Assembly: GCA_942493375.1 (NCBI GenBank)
Contig: OW818698.1
Coordinates: forward strand, 6,882,001 to 6,946,000
Origin: G942493375 sp942493375
Lineage (GTDB): Bacteria > Armatimonadota > UBA5829
DNA: 64,000 bases
Direction of reading: 5' to 3'
Part shown: piece after piece, positions 17,105 through 25,246 of the stretch
How the letters are laid out: each line of letters starts with the position of its first letter
How positions within the stretch are numbered: the stretch's first letter is position 1
Notes under the pieces: model-generated
The model's database searches: none
Seen by the model: the letters and a program-made list of their open reading frames with translations, nothing else
What the model was told of the DNA's origin: nothing
Program-made: the position numbers and the translations under genes

Positions 17105-19168
17105 CTACTTCGCTGACATGTGTAGTTTATAGACTTCAGCGTTTATCTTCTTTGCTGCTGTAGTCAGCTCAGGGTAGGGGGTGTCGGTAACATCAACCAT
17201 ACCTATGTTGTAATTCTCACCATCAAACCACCTGCCTGTGATGGGTTCGTCGGCATATTGGAACCAGTGACATCCTACAAATGATGGGTTCATAGCTACG
17301 CTCTTTACATAATGCGCAAAGGCTGTTGCACGCTCTTTCTGGCTGTTAGTAGGCACCAGGCCAGTATGTAATAATCCTCTATCCAGTGCACCGAAATGGA
17401 ACTCACCGATAATAATAGGTTTACCCAGGTCTATATCTCCAGTGAACTCTGTAGGTTCGATTTCACGCCTGTAGAAGTTGAAGCTGACGACATCCGCAAC
17501 GTCTGCGCAGGCTTTTACTGCTTGAGGATGACTCCATGCGAACCTGCATCCCAGATACAAGTGATTCGGATCATATTTGTGGATTGCATTCTTGACCGTC
17601 TCAAAGTATTTCTTTGCAAACTGGTAAACATATTCGTCCAGATCTTTTTTACATTCAGCATTGGTATTTGTCGGATTTTGCATAGTGTCCCAGTCTTTTG
17701 CGTTTGTCCCCCAGACCTTATTGATAGCTTCAATGGTGGAATACTTGCTCTTTAGTTGATTGATTAAGTATACGCGGCAGGGTTGGTCCACTGGGCTTGC
17801 GAGGGTTCCTTTTTCAACTGTTTCCCAGGCCATCTCGTTATCGATGAAATACCCGATGCACAGAGGATTCTTGGCGAACCGTTGGGCAAGTCCTGCCATA
17901 CTGGCATCAGCGGCTGCAGCATAATTCGGATCAAAGAAATCCGGAATATATCCCCAATAGCCTTTGGCACCTTCTACACTTCTGAAATTCCCACCAACTC
18001 CTCCAGTTCCAACAAACGGCATGGGGCTATTGTCCAACAATTCAGCATCTGACCAATTGGCGATAGTATTGAATCCCCAGGCCGGCAGACGCTTATATAC
18101 ATTACTGCGCCAGGCTGGTTTCCAATTAGCTCCATATTTGCGGATCTGGTTAGCCATGTAGAAACAGAATGTCCTGCCTTTACCATCTATAGGTTCTGCC
18201 ATACTGTGAACCCCATTCATGTAGCCATAAGCCTCTTTGAGTGGGCCATTAGGGTCAGGTAGACCCTCAAACCAACCATCTCTGCCATCAATGAACGTAG
18301 TCTCCGCTGGATGGATGGTATCTACACCAATAGAGAAGAACAAATGCCCCTCCGGAGTCACCAGCCACCATTTGCCGTCGACCTTTTCTGTTCGGAACCA
18401 ACCTGTAGCTTTTAGAGTAGGACCTTTTGCCCAACCACCGAATTTATCTCTCTCTGCTACCATTGGCGCTGCAAGATACGCCTTTGTTTCAGCCTTGATT
18501 CGTTTTGGCCAGTCTTTTTCGCTGTGTAGTTTCCCAGGATAGTTAGCTCTGATATTTTGGCCAAACTTATCCACAAAAGGCAGCTTGAATGCAACCGCTG
18601 CTTTATTATCCAGGGGCAATAGTCTGATATCACGGATGTAAAGCGTATGCTTATCGGTCGGTTTTGGCAGGAACACCTGGAATGCAGCAACTTTTGTATG
18701 GTCAATAGCACACGTTCCACCAGGAACCCCTCGCATGCCCCAGAAATTGATATCCAAATTCTGCTTAAACATCAAGCTAAATGTGGACCAGCGTTTTGGA
18801 ACAGCATCTATAGTAACTGTAGTGCTGTTTGAAAATCCATCTCCACCAGGATTGTCTACTCTCAAACATACAGTAACAGATTTAGATTCCGGATTGTATA
18901 CATCAATCGCCATCCCGGCATAACCAGTCCAGTTCCAGATGTCTTTGAGTGGTGTGAAGAATACGTTAGGCCAGTCTACAATTTGAAAATCAACACGAAG
19001 TGCCGGCTTTCCCTCGAACATGAAAGATTTAGCCTCGACATTGTTCTGCTTCATATTTGTCGGTAAACCTTTGATGTCTATAGGAACTATGAGACTGGAT
19101 GTCTTTGCAGCCAGCACGGGGACACTTCCAGCAATCATACAGATAAAAACCAGGACCAGAAAACGCAT
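17105..19168 (-). CDS. Secreted GH50-like beta-agarase family glycoside hydrolase
   Basis: 687 residues with an N-terminal Sec signal peptide (residues 1-21, FLVLVFICMIAGSVPVLAA). A CBM-like beta domain (about 25-185) precedes a TIM barrel. Barrel motifs are typical of GH50: GKWWLVTPEGHLFFSIGVD (265-283), the acid/base motif FIDNEMAW (E445), the nucleophile motif GEFHFGALDRG (E589) and a late HWFQYADEPITGR. GH50 enzymes cleave beta-1,4 bonds in agarose. In this setting the substrate may be another galactan, so the exact specificity is inference. GGAGGATGAAGCA precedes the ATG. It is transcribed with the downstream URO-D-like gene and divergently from the next glycosidase. Confidence 0.85.
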   Translation of the reverse strand: MRFLVLVFICMIAGSVPVLAAKTSSLIVPIDIKGLPTNMKQNNVEAKSFMFEGKPALRVDFQIVDWPNVFFTPLKDIWNWTGYAGMAIDVYNPESKSVTVCLRVDNPGGDGFSNSTTVTIDAVPKRWSTFSLMFKQNLDINFWGMRGVPGGTCAIDHTKVAAFQVFLPKPTDKHTLYIRDIRLLPLDNKAAVAFKLPFVDKFGQNIRANYPGKLHSEKDWPKRIKAETKAYLAAPMVAERDKFGGWAKGPTLKATGWFRTEKVDGKWWLVTPEGHLFFSIGVDTIHPAETTFIDGRDGWFEGLPDPNGPLKEAYGYMNGVHSMAEPIDGKGRTFCFYMANQIRKYGANWKPAWRSNVYKRLPAWGFNTIANWSDAELLDNSPMPFVGTGGVGGNFRSVEGAKGYWGYIPDFFDPNYAAAADASMAGLAQRFAKNPLCIGYFIDNEMAWETVEKGTLASPVDQPCRVYLINQLKSKYSTIEAINKVWGTNAKDWDTMQNPTNTNAECKKDLDEYVYQFAKKYFETVKNAIHKYDPNHLYLGCRFAWSHPQAVKACADVADVVSFNFYRREIEPTEFTGDIDLGKPIIIGEFHFGALDRGLLHTGLVPTNSQKERATAFAHYVKSVAMNPSFVGCHWFQYADEPITGRWFDGENYNIGMVDVTDTPYPELTTAAKKINAEVYKLHMSAK

Positions 19169-19302
19169 TGCTTCATCCTCCAGATTAAGGAACAGTCATT
19201 CTTCAACCCCTTCCATACAGACTCTACGAAATCCTCTGTAGGTTCGGGAGTCTTGACACTGGCCATAATTGCAAGGTATTGTAAAGCATACTGGAGGTAT
19301 TT

Positions 19303-20370
19303 ATGTATATGCAAAGTGGATTATTCCTTGCCCTTGTTCTCCTTGGACTACTTGCTGTCTCAGTTGACTCTATAGCTGCTCCAAAACAGCCGCTGATGGG
19401 CATACACGACGATTTAGTATGGACTGAAGACTCAGATATAGGTTGGATGGTGCAGACAATGAAGGACCTGCATGTCCAGATCATCAGAATACCCGTCCGC
19501 TGGAATGTGTTGGAGCCCGAAAAGGGGCAGTGGAACTTCAAGAAGCTGGACAGCGTGGTAAAGTCTCTTCGAGGAGCGAATATTCAGATATTAGCCCTGA
19601 TGTGTGGAGTACCTGCGTGGGCCAGTGGAGTCAATCCTCAGGAAGTCGGAGGGTTCTGGGACTGTTATCCTGCAAAAGACCAGGCTGACTGGAACAACTT
19701 CATCAGCACCTGTGTTAAACGATATGGGAAAGACATCCGCTTCTGGGAGATATGGAACGAGGAGAACGGTGCAAGTTGGTACAGGCCAGAACCTGATGCC
19801 AAAGCTTATGTCTCGATATTAAAAGGATCGTATCAGACAATAAAACACCTGGATAAGAAGGCCCAGGTCCTGCTGGGTGGATTGCAGCTCAATGGAATTA
19901 TTCCAAATCCATGGGAAAAAATCAAAACAGAGAACTTCCTGCAATCTGTCTATGATGCTGGCGGTAAACCCTATTTCGATATAGCCAATATCCACCCCTA
20001 CGTATATCCGATCCCGGGAACCGATCAGAACGCTGCTCTTCTAGTGAGTCAGGTGCACGATACTGTAGCCGTGATGAAGAAGAATGGTGACAGCACCAAA
20101 CCGCTTTGGATAACAGAGACCGGAACATACACAGGAAACGGTATCACTGAAGATATGCAGGCTAAGCATTTAGTTGATACATTCACTGGTCTTGCAAAGA
20201 TTTCGCAAGTTAAAGCTATATTCTGGTTGTTAATTAGAGATATGGAACACGGAGTAGCAGGTGGACCTGAAACCAGCATGGGTCTAATCGCCAGAAACAA
20301 ACGCCAAAAACCCGCATATAAAGCATATTTAGATACTGCAAGTAAGTTCCAGGGAGTAAAAGGCAAGTAG
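19303..20370 (+). CDS. Secreted clan GH-A glycoside hydrolase (GH39/GH5-like)
   Basis: 355 residues with a signal peptide of about 26 residues (LFLALVLLGLLAVSVDSIAA). The barrel carries RFWEIWNEEN, where E153 is the likely acid/base, and KPLWITETG, where E272 is the likely nucleophile. The late FWLLIRD strand and a full eight-strand pattern support clan GH-A. Family assignment between GH39, GH5 and related groups cannot be settled by eye; substrates could be xylosides, mannans or beta-glucans. GGAGG lies 7-8 nt before ATG. The divergent spacer of 134 bp with the GH50-like gene may hold shared control signals. Confidence 0.8.
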   Translation: MYMQSGLFLALVLLGLLAVSVDSIAAPKQPLMGIHDDLVWTEDSDIGWMVQTMKDLHVQIIRIPVRWNVLEPEKGQWNFKKLDSVVKSLRGANIQILALMCGVPAWASGVNPQEVGGFWDCYPAKDQADWNNFISTCVKRYGKDIRFWEIWNEENGASWYRPEPDAKAYVSILKGSYQTIKHLDKKAQVLLGGLQLNGIIPNPWEKIKTENFLQSVYDAGGKPYFDIANIHPYVYPIPGTDQNAALLVSQVHDTVAVMKKNGDSTKPLWITETGTYTGNGITEDMQAKHLVDTFTGLAKISQVKAIFWLLIRDMEHGVAGGPETSMGLIARNKRQKPAYKAYLDTASKFQGVKGK

Positions 20371-20394
20371 CATTTATTACTGGAAACGGAGAAA

Positions 20395-20516
20395 TGTCAT
20401 CCTGATTGGGAGTTGTCACGTGAATGGGAGTTGTCATCCTGAATGCAATGAAGGATCTCAAGCAAGCAGATCCTTCATTGCATTCAGCTGACAATGTGGG
20501 CATTCAGGATGACAAC
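20395..20516. repeat. Family A repeat cluster between convergent genes
   Basis: The core inverted repeat is 20431-20458 against 20468-20494 (TTGTCATCCTGAATGCAATG against its complement). Partial units lie on both sides (GTCATCCTGATTG at 20397-20409, GCATTCAGGATGACAA at 20500-20515). It separates two convergent genes and could serve as a bidirectional terminator-like structure. Confidence 0.75.
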
Positions 20517-20548
20517 CTAGAATTCATTACAACAATAAGCTGAGTATC

Positions 20549-21988
20549 TCAGCGTTCCAGTTTTAGAATTGTTCCATCTCCTGCCGGAAGCTCAACTTCA
20601 ATTGCATTGTTCCCACCAGCCCATCCAAGCGGAGTCATTTTGAGTTTTTTACCACTGAGAACATCAGTGATCTTAGTTATCGTCACTCCAACCACGAGTT
20701 TTGCCTTCTTTTTCTGCTCTAGATCGCGGTTTACGACGATGCTGTAGAGTTCCTTAGGATTAGCTGTTGTGAAATTGCCGACTTTTAAGAACTCATTCCC
20801 CTGGATCCATTCTGTCGTTGTTGGTGTCAAGGATAATATCAGCTTCTTGAAAGGTCTGATCCGCACATAGGTTTTTGAAACCTCGTTAAGCATTGGTGTC
20901 GGTTCTGCTTGTAAATCCAGCAGTGTTGTCAGACCAAGTTCCGTTTTCCGCTTAACAACACCGGGAAGCAAATTGGCTTCGGTGATTGCTGGAGCTGATG
21001 GTTTTGTTTCTCCATGGATATAGTAAAGTTGGAAGAACAGGAATCCCTTAGCTCCGCATCGCAGAGCTTCCCACACCTGCCAGCGGACTTCCGGAATTGT
21101 TGGAGGGCGCCAGTGCATGAATCCACCGGGCAAAACAGTCAGGGCACCGCGTTTATCGCTGATATATGGCCCCCAAATCTCTGCGAAACTCTGTCCCATT
21201 ATCCACGCATATCTACCGTCTTTCCCCGCTTCTTCAACCATACTTTGTGCATTTACGGTATAGAAGTTTCGGGAGGCATCAGGGGAATTTGGGCCATGCG
21301 GGTTGTTATGACCAAAGAATGGGTAAAGGTCCACACAGAAAGTTGTCATGCGGGTCTTTGCAGGTAACTCAACGATCTGAGGCCACATGTTTACTGTCAA
21401 TACAGGATGCTCAGGATCAGCTTCTCTGAAAAGTTTTCTCAGATGCTCCATCATTACTATATTGGCATCAGTCGGCTCATCACCAAGGACCCAGGCCATA
21501 ATGCCCTTCTTGTCCTCTCCAATAGCCTTTACGATGGCTGGAACCTCTGTGTCATAATGTGCTAAAGGCCCTGCGAAAGTTGCCGGGTCATTTACATCCA
21601 ATTTCCAACCATGGTTTCTGGGTTCAATCTCTCCAAGACATGGAAGCACTTTGATTCCTGCAGGAATAGTGATCTTAAGCAGTTTCTGCAGGTCTTCCAG
21701 TTGGATGTTGACCAGCCACAAAGTATCAATATTCTGTTCCTTGATACTTTTAACTATCTTCTTAACATACTGCCACTTGTCCATTCCAGCATACTTACAA
21801 TAACCGTCGGTGAATTCCCAAGAAAGGTATACACCAAGAGGAACATCATTGACTGGTTTGTCTGCCGGCACTATTGCATTTGCAGTATTTTCACAGTGAG
21901 CTCTATCAGAAGAGTTGAACGCTGTGCCAAACATAAATACGGCAGCAAAGAGCGTCAGGAATATGATTTTGGATACAATTGACCACAT
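20549..21988 (-). CDS. Secreted glycosidase-like TIM-barrel protein (tandem paralogue A)
   Basis: 479 residues with a hydrophobic N-terminus that looks like a signal peptide (KIIFLTLFAAVFMFGTAF). It is very similar along its whole length to the neighbouring gene at 22034-23437; shared blocks include PADKPVNDVPLG, IKVLPCLGEIEPRNHGWKLD, TFCVDLYPFFGHNNP and LKMTPLGWAGGN. MAWVLGDEPT resembles a GH42/GH-A acid/base strand, and a beta-sandwich-like C-terminus ends in ELPAGDGTILKLER. A glycosidase role is inferred from fold and context, and the family is not certain. Between the two copies, 45 bp separates stop from start, so this copy is transcribed behind its paralogue or from its own leader. Confidence 0.65.
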   Translation of the reverse strand: MWSIVSKIIFLTLFAAVFMFGTAFNSSDRAHCENTANAIVPADKPVNDVPLGVYLSWEFTDGYCKYAGMDKWQYVKKIVKSIKEQNIDTLWLVNIQLEDLQKLLKITIPAGIKVLPCLGEIEPRNHGWKLDVNDPATFAGPLAHYDTEVPAIVKAIGEDKKGIMAWVLGDEPTDANIVMMEHLRKLFREADPEHPVLTVNMWPQIVELPAKTRMTTFCVDLYPFFGHNNPHGPNSPDASRNFYTVNAQSMVEEAGKDGRYAWIMGQSFAEIWGPYISDKRGALTVLPGGFMHWRPPTIPEVRWQVWEALRCGAKGFLFFQLYYIHGETKPSAPAITEANLLPGVVKRKTELGLTTLLDLQAEPTPMLNEVSKTYVRIRPFKKLILSLTPTTTEWIQGNEFLKVGNFTTANPKELYSIVVNRDLEQKKKAKLVVGVTITKITDVLSGKKLKMTPLGWAGGNNAIEVELPAGDGTILKLER

Positions 21989-22033
21989 ATTGTAAAGTTA
22001 CTCCTTTATATTACTTCGCAGTAGTAATTACTA

Positions 22034-23437
22034 TCAGCGCTCCAGCTTGAGTATGGTTCCGTCTCCGGCTGGAAGCTCGATTGAGATGGAATAGTTACCT
22101 CCGGCCCATCCCAGAGGAGTCATTTTCAATTTCGCGCCGGTAGTTATGTCTGTTATGGATTTAATTGTTACTCCGACAATGAGCTTGGCACTTTGTTTCC
22201 GCTGTAGATCGTGGTTTGCGACTACACAGTAGTTTACGTTCGCATTGTCTGTTGTGAAGTTGCCGACTTTTAAGTGTTTACCGCTTTGAACCCATTCAGT
22301 CATCGCAGGCTTAAACGATAGAATCAACTTCTTGAAAGGTTTAATGCGGCTGAAAGTTTTAGATGCTTCCATGCACAGAGGAGTTGGTTCAGCTTGAAAA
22401 TCCAGGAGAGTTGTTTTACCGATGTATGTCTTGCGTTTGAATACTGCAGCCAATAGGTTAGGGTCGGTGATTTTTGGTGCAGTTGGTTTGGATTCATTGA
22501 AGTAAAAGAGTGTAAAGAACAGGAATCCCTTCGCACCGCAGCGCAATGATTCCCATATCTGCCAACGAATCTCAGGTATAGTCGGTGCGCGCCAGCAAGG
22601 CATGCTGCCAGGCAATGCAGTCATTGCACCGTGATTGTCAGTGGTAAATGGTCCCCATATATCTGCAAAGCTCTGCCCCATAACCCAGGCAGACCTGCCA
22701 TCTTTTCCAGCTTCCTCTACTAATCGTTGAGCGTTAACGGTAAAGAAGTTGCGGGAGGCCTCCGGAGTGAACGGACCATTGGGATTGTTATGCCCGAAGA
22801 ATGGGTACAGGTCTACACAGAAAGTAGTTATTCGAGTCTTTGAAGGCAATTCGGTTGATTGCCCCCACATATTGACAGTCAGAACAGGACGTTCGGGATC
22901 GACTTCTCTGAATATTTTACGGAGATCTTCCATTATAATAATGCCAGATCCAGTTGGTTCGTCCCCAAGTACCCATGCCATAATGCCTTTTTTATCTTCT
23001 CCGAGAGCTTTTACAATGGCAGGGACTTCCTCAGCATAATGTGCTTTTGCGGCAGTAAGAGTTGCAGTGTCAGTAGTATCCAGTTTCCATCCATGATTTC
23101 TGGGCTCGATTTCTCCAAGGCATGGTAGTACTTTAATTCCTGCAGGAATAGTTATCTTCAGCAGTTTTTGCAGATCCGGTAACTGGATGTTGACCAACCA
23201 GAGAGTATCAATATTTTGGTCCCTGCAACTCTTGACAATTTTCTTTACATACTGCCATTGATCCAAACCAGCGTATTTACAGTAACCACTTGTAAACTCC
23301 CAGGGCAGATAAGCACCTAAAGGCACATCATTTACAGGCTTATCTGCCGGCACAACAGTGCTTTGGGTATAAGCAAGTGTAGAACAAAAGATCATTAACG
23401 CTACAAACAGCGATTGAAACATCGTTTTTAACATCAT
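22034..23437 (-). CDS. Secreted glycosidase-like TIM-barrel protein (tandem paralogue B)
   Basis: 467 residues, with a signal peptide (SLFVALMIFCSTLAYTQS). It is nearly colinear with the gene just downstream, including MAWVLGDEPTGSG, FCVDLYPFFGHNNPNGP and the ELPAGDGTILKLER end. The acid/base-like Glu in GDEP is kept in both; the nucleophile cannot be placed confidently. The pair is clearly a tandem duplication. The leader contains AAGGAG about 10 nt before ATG, a 26-nt block also found in front of the kinase gene, and a strong three-part hairpin (23490-23546). Substrate unknown; the carbohydrate setting is the only clue. Confidence 0.65.
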   Translation of the reverse strand: MMLKTMFQSLFVALMIFCSTLAYTQSTVVPADKPVNDVPLGAYLPWEFTSGYCKYAGLDQWQYVKKIVKSCRDQNIDTLWLVNIQLPDLQKLLKITIPAGIKVLPCLGEIEPRNHGWKLDTTDTATLTAAKAHYAEEVPAIVKALGEDKKGIMAWVLGDEPTGSGIIIMEDLRKIFREVDPERPVLTVNMWGQSTELPSKTRITTFCVDLYPFFGHNNPNGPFTPEASRNFFTVNAQRLVEEAGKDGRSAWVMGQSFADIWGPFTTDNHGAMTALPGSMPCWRAPTIPEIRWQIWESLRCGAKGFLFFTLFYFNESKPTAPKITDPNLLAAVFKRKTYIGKTTLLDFQAEPTPLCMEASKTFSRIKPFKKLILSFKPAMTEWVQSGKHLKVGNFTTDNANVNYCVVANHDLQRKQSAKLIVGVTIKSITDITTGAKLKMTPLGWAGGNYSISIELPAGDGTILKLER

Positions 23438-23453
23438 AAAACAGATACTCCTT

Positions 23454-23479
23454 GATAACTACTTCGAAAATAGAATATT
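23454..23479 (-). promoter_or_regulatory. 26-nt leader block shared with the kinase gene
   Basis: On the plus strand GATAACTACTTCGAAAATAG continues to 23479. A copy at 53802-53827 in front of the Ser/Thr kinase gene matches at 25 of 26 positions, and a shorter relative (CCGAAAATAGAA) lies at 59068-59079 in front of the membrane FHA gene. All three are on the 5' side of minus-strand genes, so it may be a promoter or operator element. Confidence 0.45.
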
Positions 23480-23489
23480 TTAGTCCCTT

Positions 23490-23546
23490 CGTAGAGAGTC
23501 CGGCAGGTTTTCGCTGCAAGCGAAAACCGAGAGGACTCATGCTACG
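23490..23546. repeat. Nested three-part hairpin in the leader
   Basis: Three coaxial stems are visible. GGTTTTCGCT (23506-23515) pairs with 23519-23528 over a 3-nt loop, GAGTCC (23496-23501) with 23533-23538, and CGTAG (23490-23494) with 23542-23546. It lies 53 bp upstream of the paralogue B start. It may be an mRNA leader structure or another mobile palindrome. Confidence 0.6.
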
Positions 23547-23612
23547 ACTACTAAAGAACCATTAGTTAAGAGTCCCAATAATACCTTCTGTCTTGCCATT
23601 TTGCATGCAACC

Positions 23613-23642
23613 TTGTCATCCTGAATGCGCACATGTCATCCT
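23613..23642. repeat. Family A repeat, left part interrupted by the IS element
   Basis: TTGTCATCCTGAATGC at 23613-23628 is followed by CACATGTCATCCT. The last CT (23641-23642) abuts the insertion sequence, and the missing half resumes at 25154. Confidence 0.6.
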
Positions 23643-23794
23643 ACTCTAATGTAGTCAAGTTTAATTCTTGGTGTTCGCTATGCTTCTGTGTGATAACCCT
23701 ACTATACTTGATGGTCCCACATTAGTGGCCCATAAACTTCCTTCATCGATCATCGCAGAAGCAGGCGGAGCCGGTATGTTGCTGAACGAGAAGA
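23643..23794 (-). ncRNA. Candidate bridge/seek RNA region of the IS element
   Basis: 152 bp lie between the restored transposase stop (23795-23797) and the element end. A perfect 7-bp hairpin, ACGCGAC-AA-GTCGCGT, overlaps the coding end near 23796-23811. The known IS110/IS1111 organisation has a non-coding RNA at one end that specifies the target. The location fits, but no guide pairing was proved. Confidence 0.4.
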
Positions 23795-25085
23795 TCACGC
23801 GACTTGTCGCGTCCCTTGTTGGATGACTAGACCGTCCTCCGCCTTAGCTTTTGCATATTGCTGTGGATCAAACTCCGATTGATCACGTGCTATTGCATAT
23901 ATCAACTTCAGGAATTTTTCGGGCCACAGCAATTCTGATTTGCCCTGTCTTTTTGCCTTTGGCTTTTACTTCTTTTGAATATGAGTCATATAAGCCACCT
24001 GTTTTGATCTGAATTATGGCCATATGACAGATTATATATCTTGCCAGTGCGCGTCCACGCTTACTTATGTGTTTTTCTCCACTGTGTTTACCACTGGAGA
24101 CTTCAAAAAGGTTCAATCCAATATATTTCTCAAGTGATGCATATGAATCATATTTGCTTATATCCCCGCACTCACCCAATAGACCTGCCACACTTACAAC
24201 TCCCACGCGTGGCAGACTAAGCAAGCACTGCGCTATCTTGAGTGTCTGAATGATCGCATCCATCTCACACTTCAATTGTTCTCGGCGCGATTCGACCATC
24301 TCTAAATAATTCAGTAAGGATACCATCGCATTATGTCGTGTCTGTTGGCCCAGTTTTGCCGCAATAGAACGCTTTGCAGCCAGGGCCACCACTTCAGCTT
24401 TGTGTGCCATTCTGCCAGAAGTCGCCTTTTTGAGCGTGCACCTTATACTAGTTATCCTCGAACTGGCTACTTCATCAGCATTTGTATACTTTCTAACTAT
24501 ACCTCTCACACTCTTGCAAACAGCGTCCTTGAAGATGTTTCTCAACTCTGGAAACCACACTTCCAGATGACATTGAAATTCGTTCCTGAGAGAAGTGCGT
24601 TTCTTGGTCAGAGAATCCCATTCTGCAATTGCGCAGCGTAGTTGTGCATATTCATCCGTCAGCTCCTGCACTTCCTGATAACATCCCTGCCAGACCAGAT
24701 CAGCTATCACACGCGGATCCTTAAGATCATTCTTCTTGGGAGAGTTATCTCTCACTTCTTTGGTGCGTTTCACATGGTAAGGATTTACCTGGACTAACCT
24801 CAGTTCATTTCGTTGCACCCATTCCCTGAAACAAGTGCTGTATGGACCAGTCGGCTCGAAAGCAATCCAGAGATCGTAACCCGCATAAATCAGGATATTC
24901 ACGAATGATAGAAACTCTGTGTAACCATCGGCATTTTGTAAGGATCGGTGCATAATGGATTTCTCAGCATACCGGAAAGCACCATAATCGATCCATCCCT
25001 TGCTGATGTCTACACCAACAACTATACCATTCACCGGATTTGGGACAGCTTGACAATCTTTCTTGTTAATAAGCATACTTTTCAT
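23795..25085 (-). pseudogene. IS110-family transposase, frameshifted near its C-terminus
   Basis: The first 400 codons (down to 23883) show the DEDD RuvC-like N-domain (VVGVDISKG, FEPTGPYS, KKNDLKDPRVIADL) and the Transposase_20 domain (SLPRVGVVSVAGLLGECGD, then GRALARYIICHMA). After IAVARK the frame ends in IPEVDICNST. In the next frame the conserved tail continues (FLKLIYAIARDQSEFDPQQ) to a TGA at 23795. One extra A in a run of five (23915-23919 on the plus strand as T) accounts for the shift. Options are a real inactivating mutation, a sequencing error in a homopolymer, or slippage. GGAGAACCTACC precedes the ATG. The upstream non-coding end is only about 70 bp. Confidence 0.85.
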
Positions 25086-25153
25086 GGTAGGTTCTCCTTG
25101 GTTTTGTTGTGCATATTAATAATACCAAGAAGCACCTACTACATTATAGGAAG

Positions 25154-25213
25154 CTGAATGCAATGAAGGATCTGCTGTTTGAAAAGCAGATCCTTCATAC
25201 TTCAGGATGACAA
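25154..25213. repeat. Family A repeat, right part after the IS element
   Basis: CTGAATGCAATGAAGGATCT begins at 25154, directly at the IS junction. The matching arm AGCAGATCCTTCATACTTC and the end GGATGACAA reach 25213. The missing TTGTCATC start is found on the other side of the IS. Confidence 0.7.
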
Positions 25214-25246
25214 CATGCCGGACTCAATGACAGTAACTTGAGAACA

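Larger units (their letters stand above)
23643..25155 (-). mobile_element. IS110-family insertion sequence, IS1111-like subgroup, inside a family A repeat
   Basis: The element is about 1513 bp. Subterminal inverted repeats are seen: TAATGTAGT (23647-23655) with ACTACATTA (25138-25146), and TTCTTGGT (23665-23672) with ACCAAGAA (25124-25131). CT dinucleotides sit at both junctions (23641-23642 and 25154-25155), consistent with core-site recombination by DEDD transposases. There are no true terminal repeats or target duplications. The joined flanks recreate GTCATC-CT-GAATGCAATG, a family A arm. The non-coding end is longer on the transposase 3' side (23643-23794), as in IS1111 relatives, and could encode the guide (bridge/seek) RNA. 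The boundaries are deduced from these signals. Confidence 0.75.

Noticed and set aside
23739..23746. 8-nt match (TCCTTCAT) between the IS non-coding end and the family A target
   Set aside because: It pairs with a part of the target 8-15 nt from the CT core, outside the usual guide region, and 8 nt can occur by chance.
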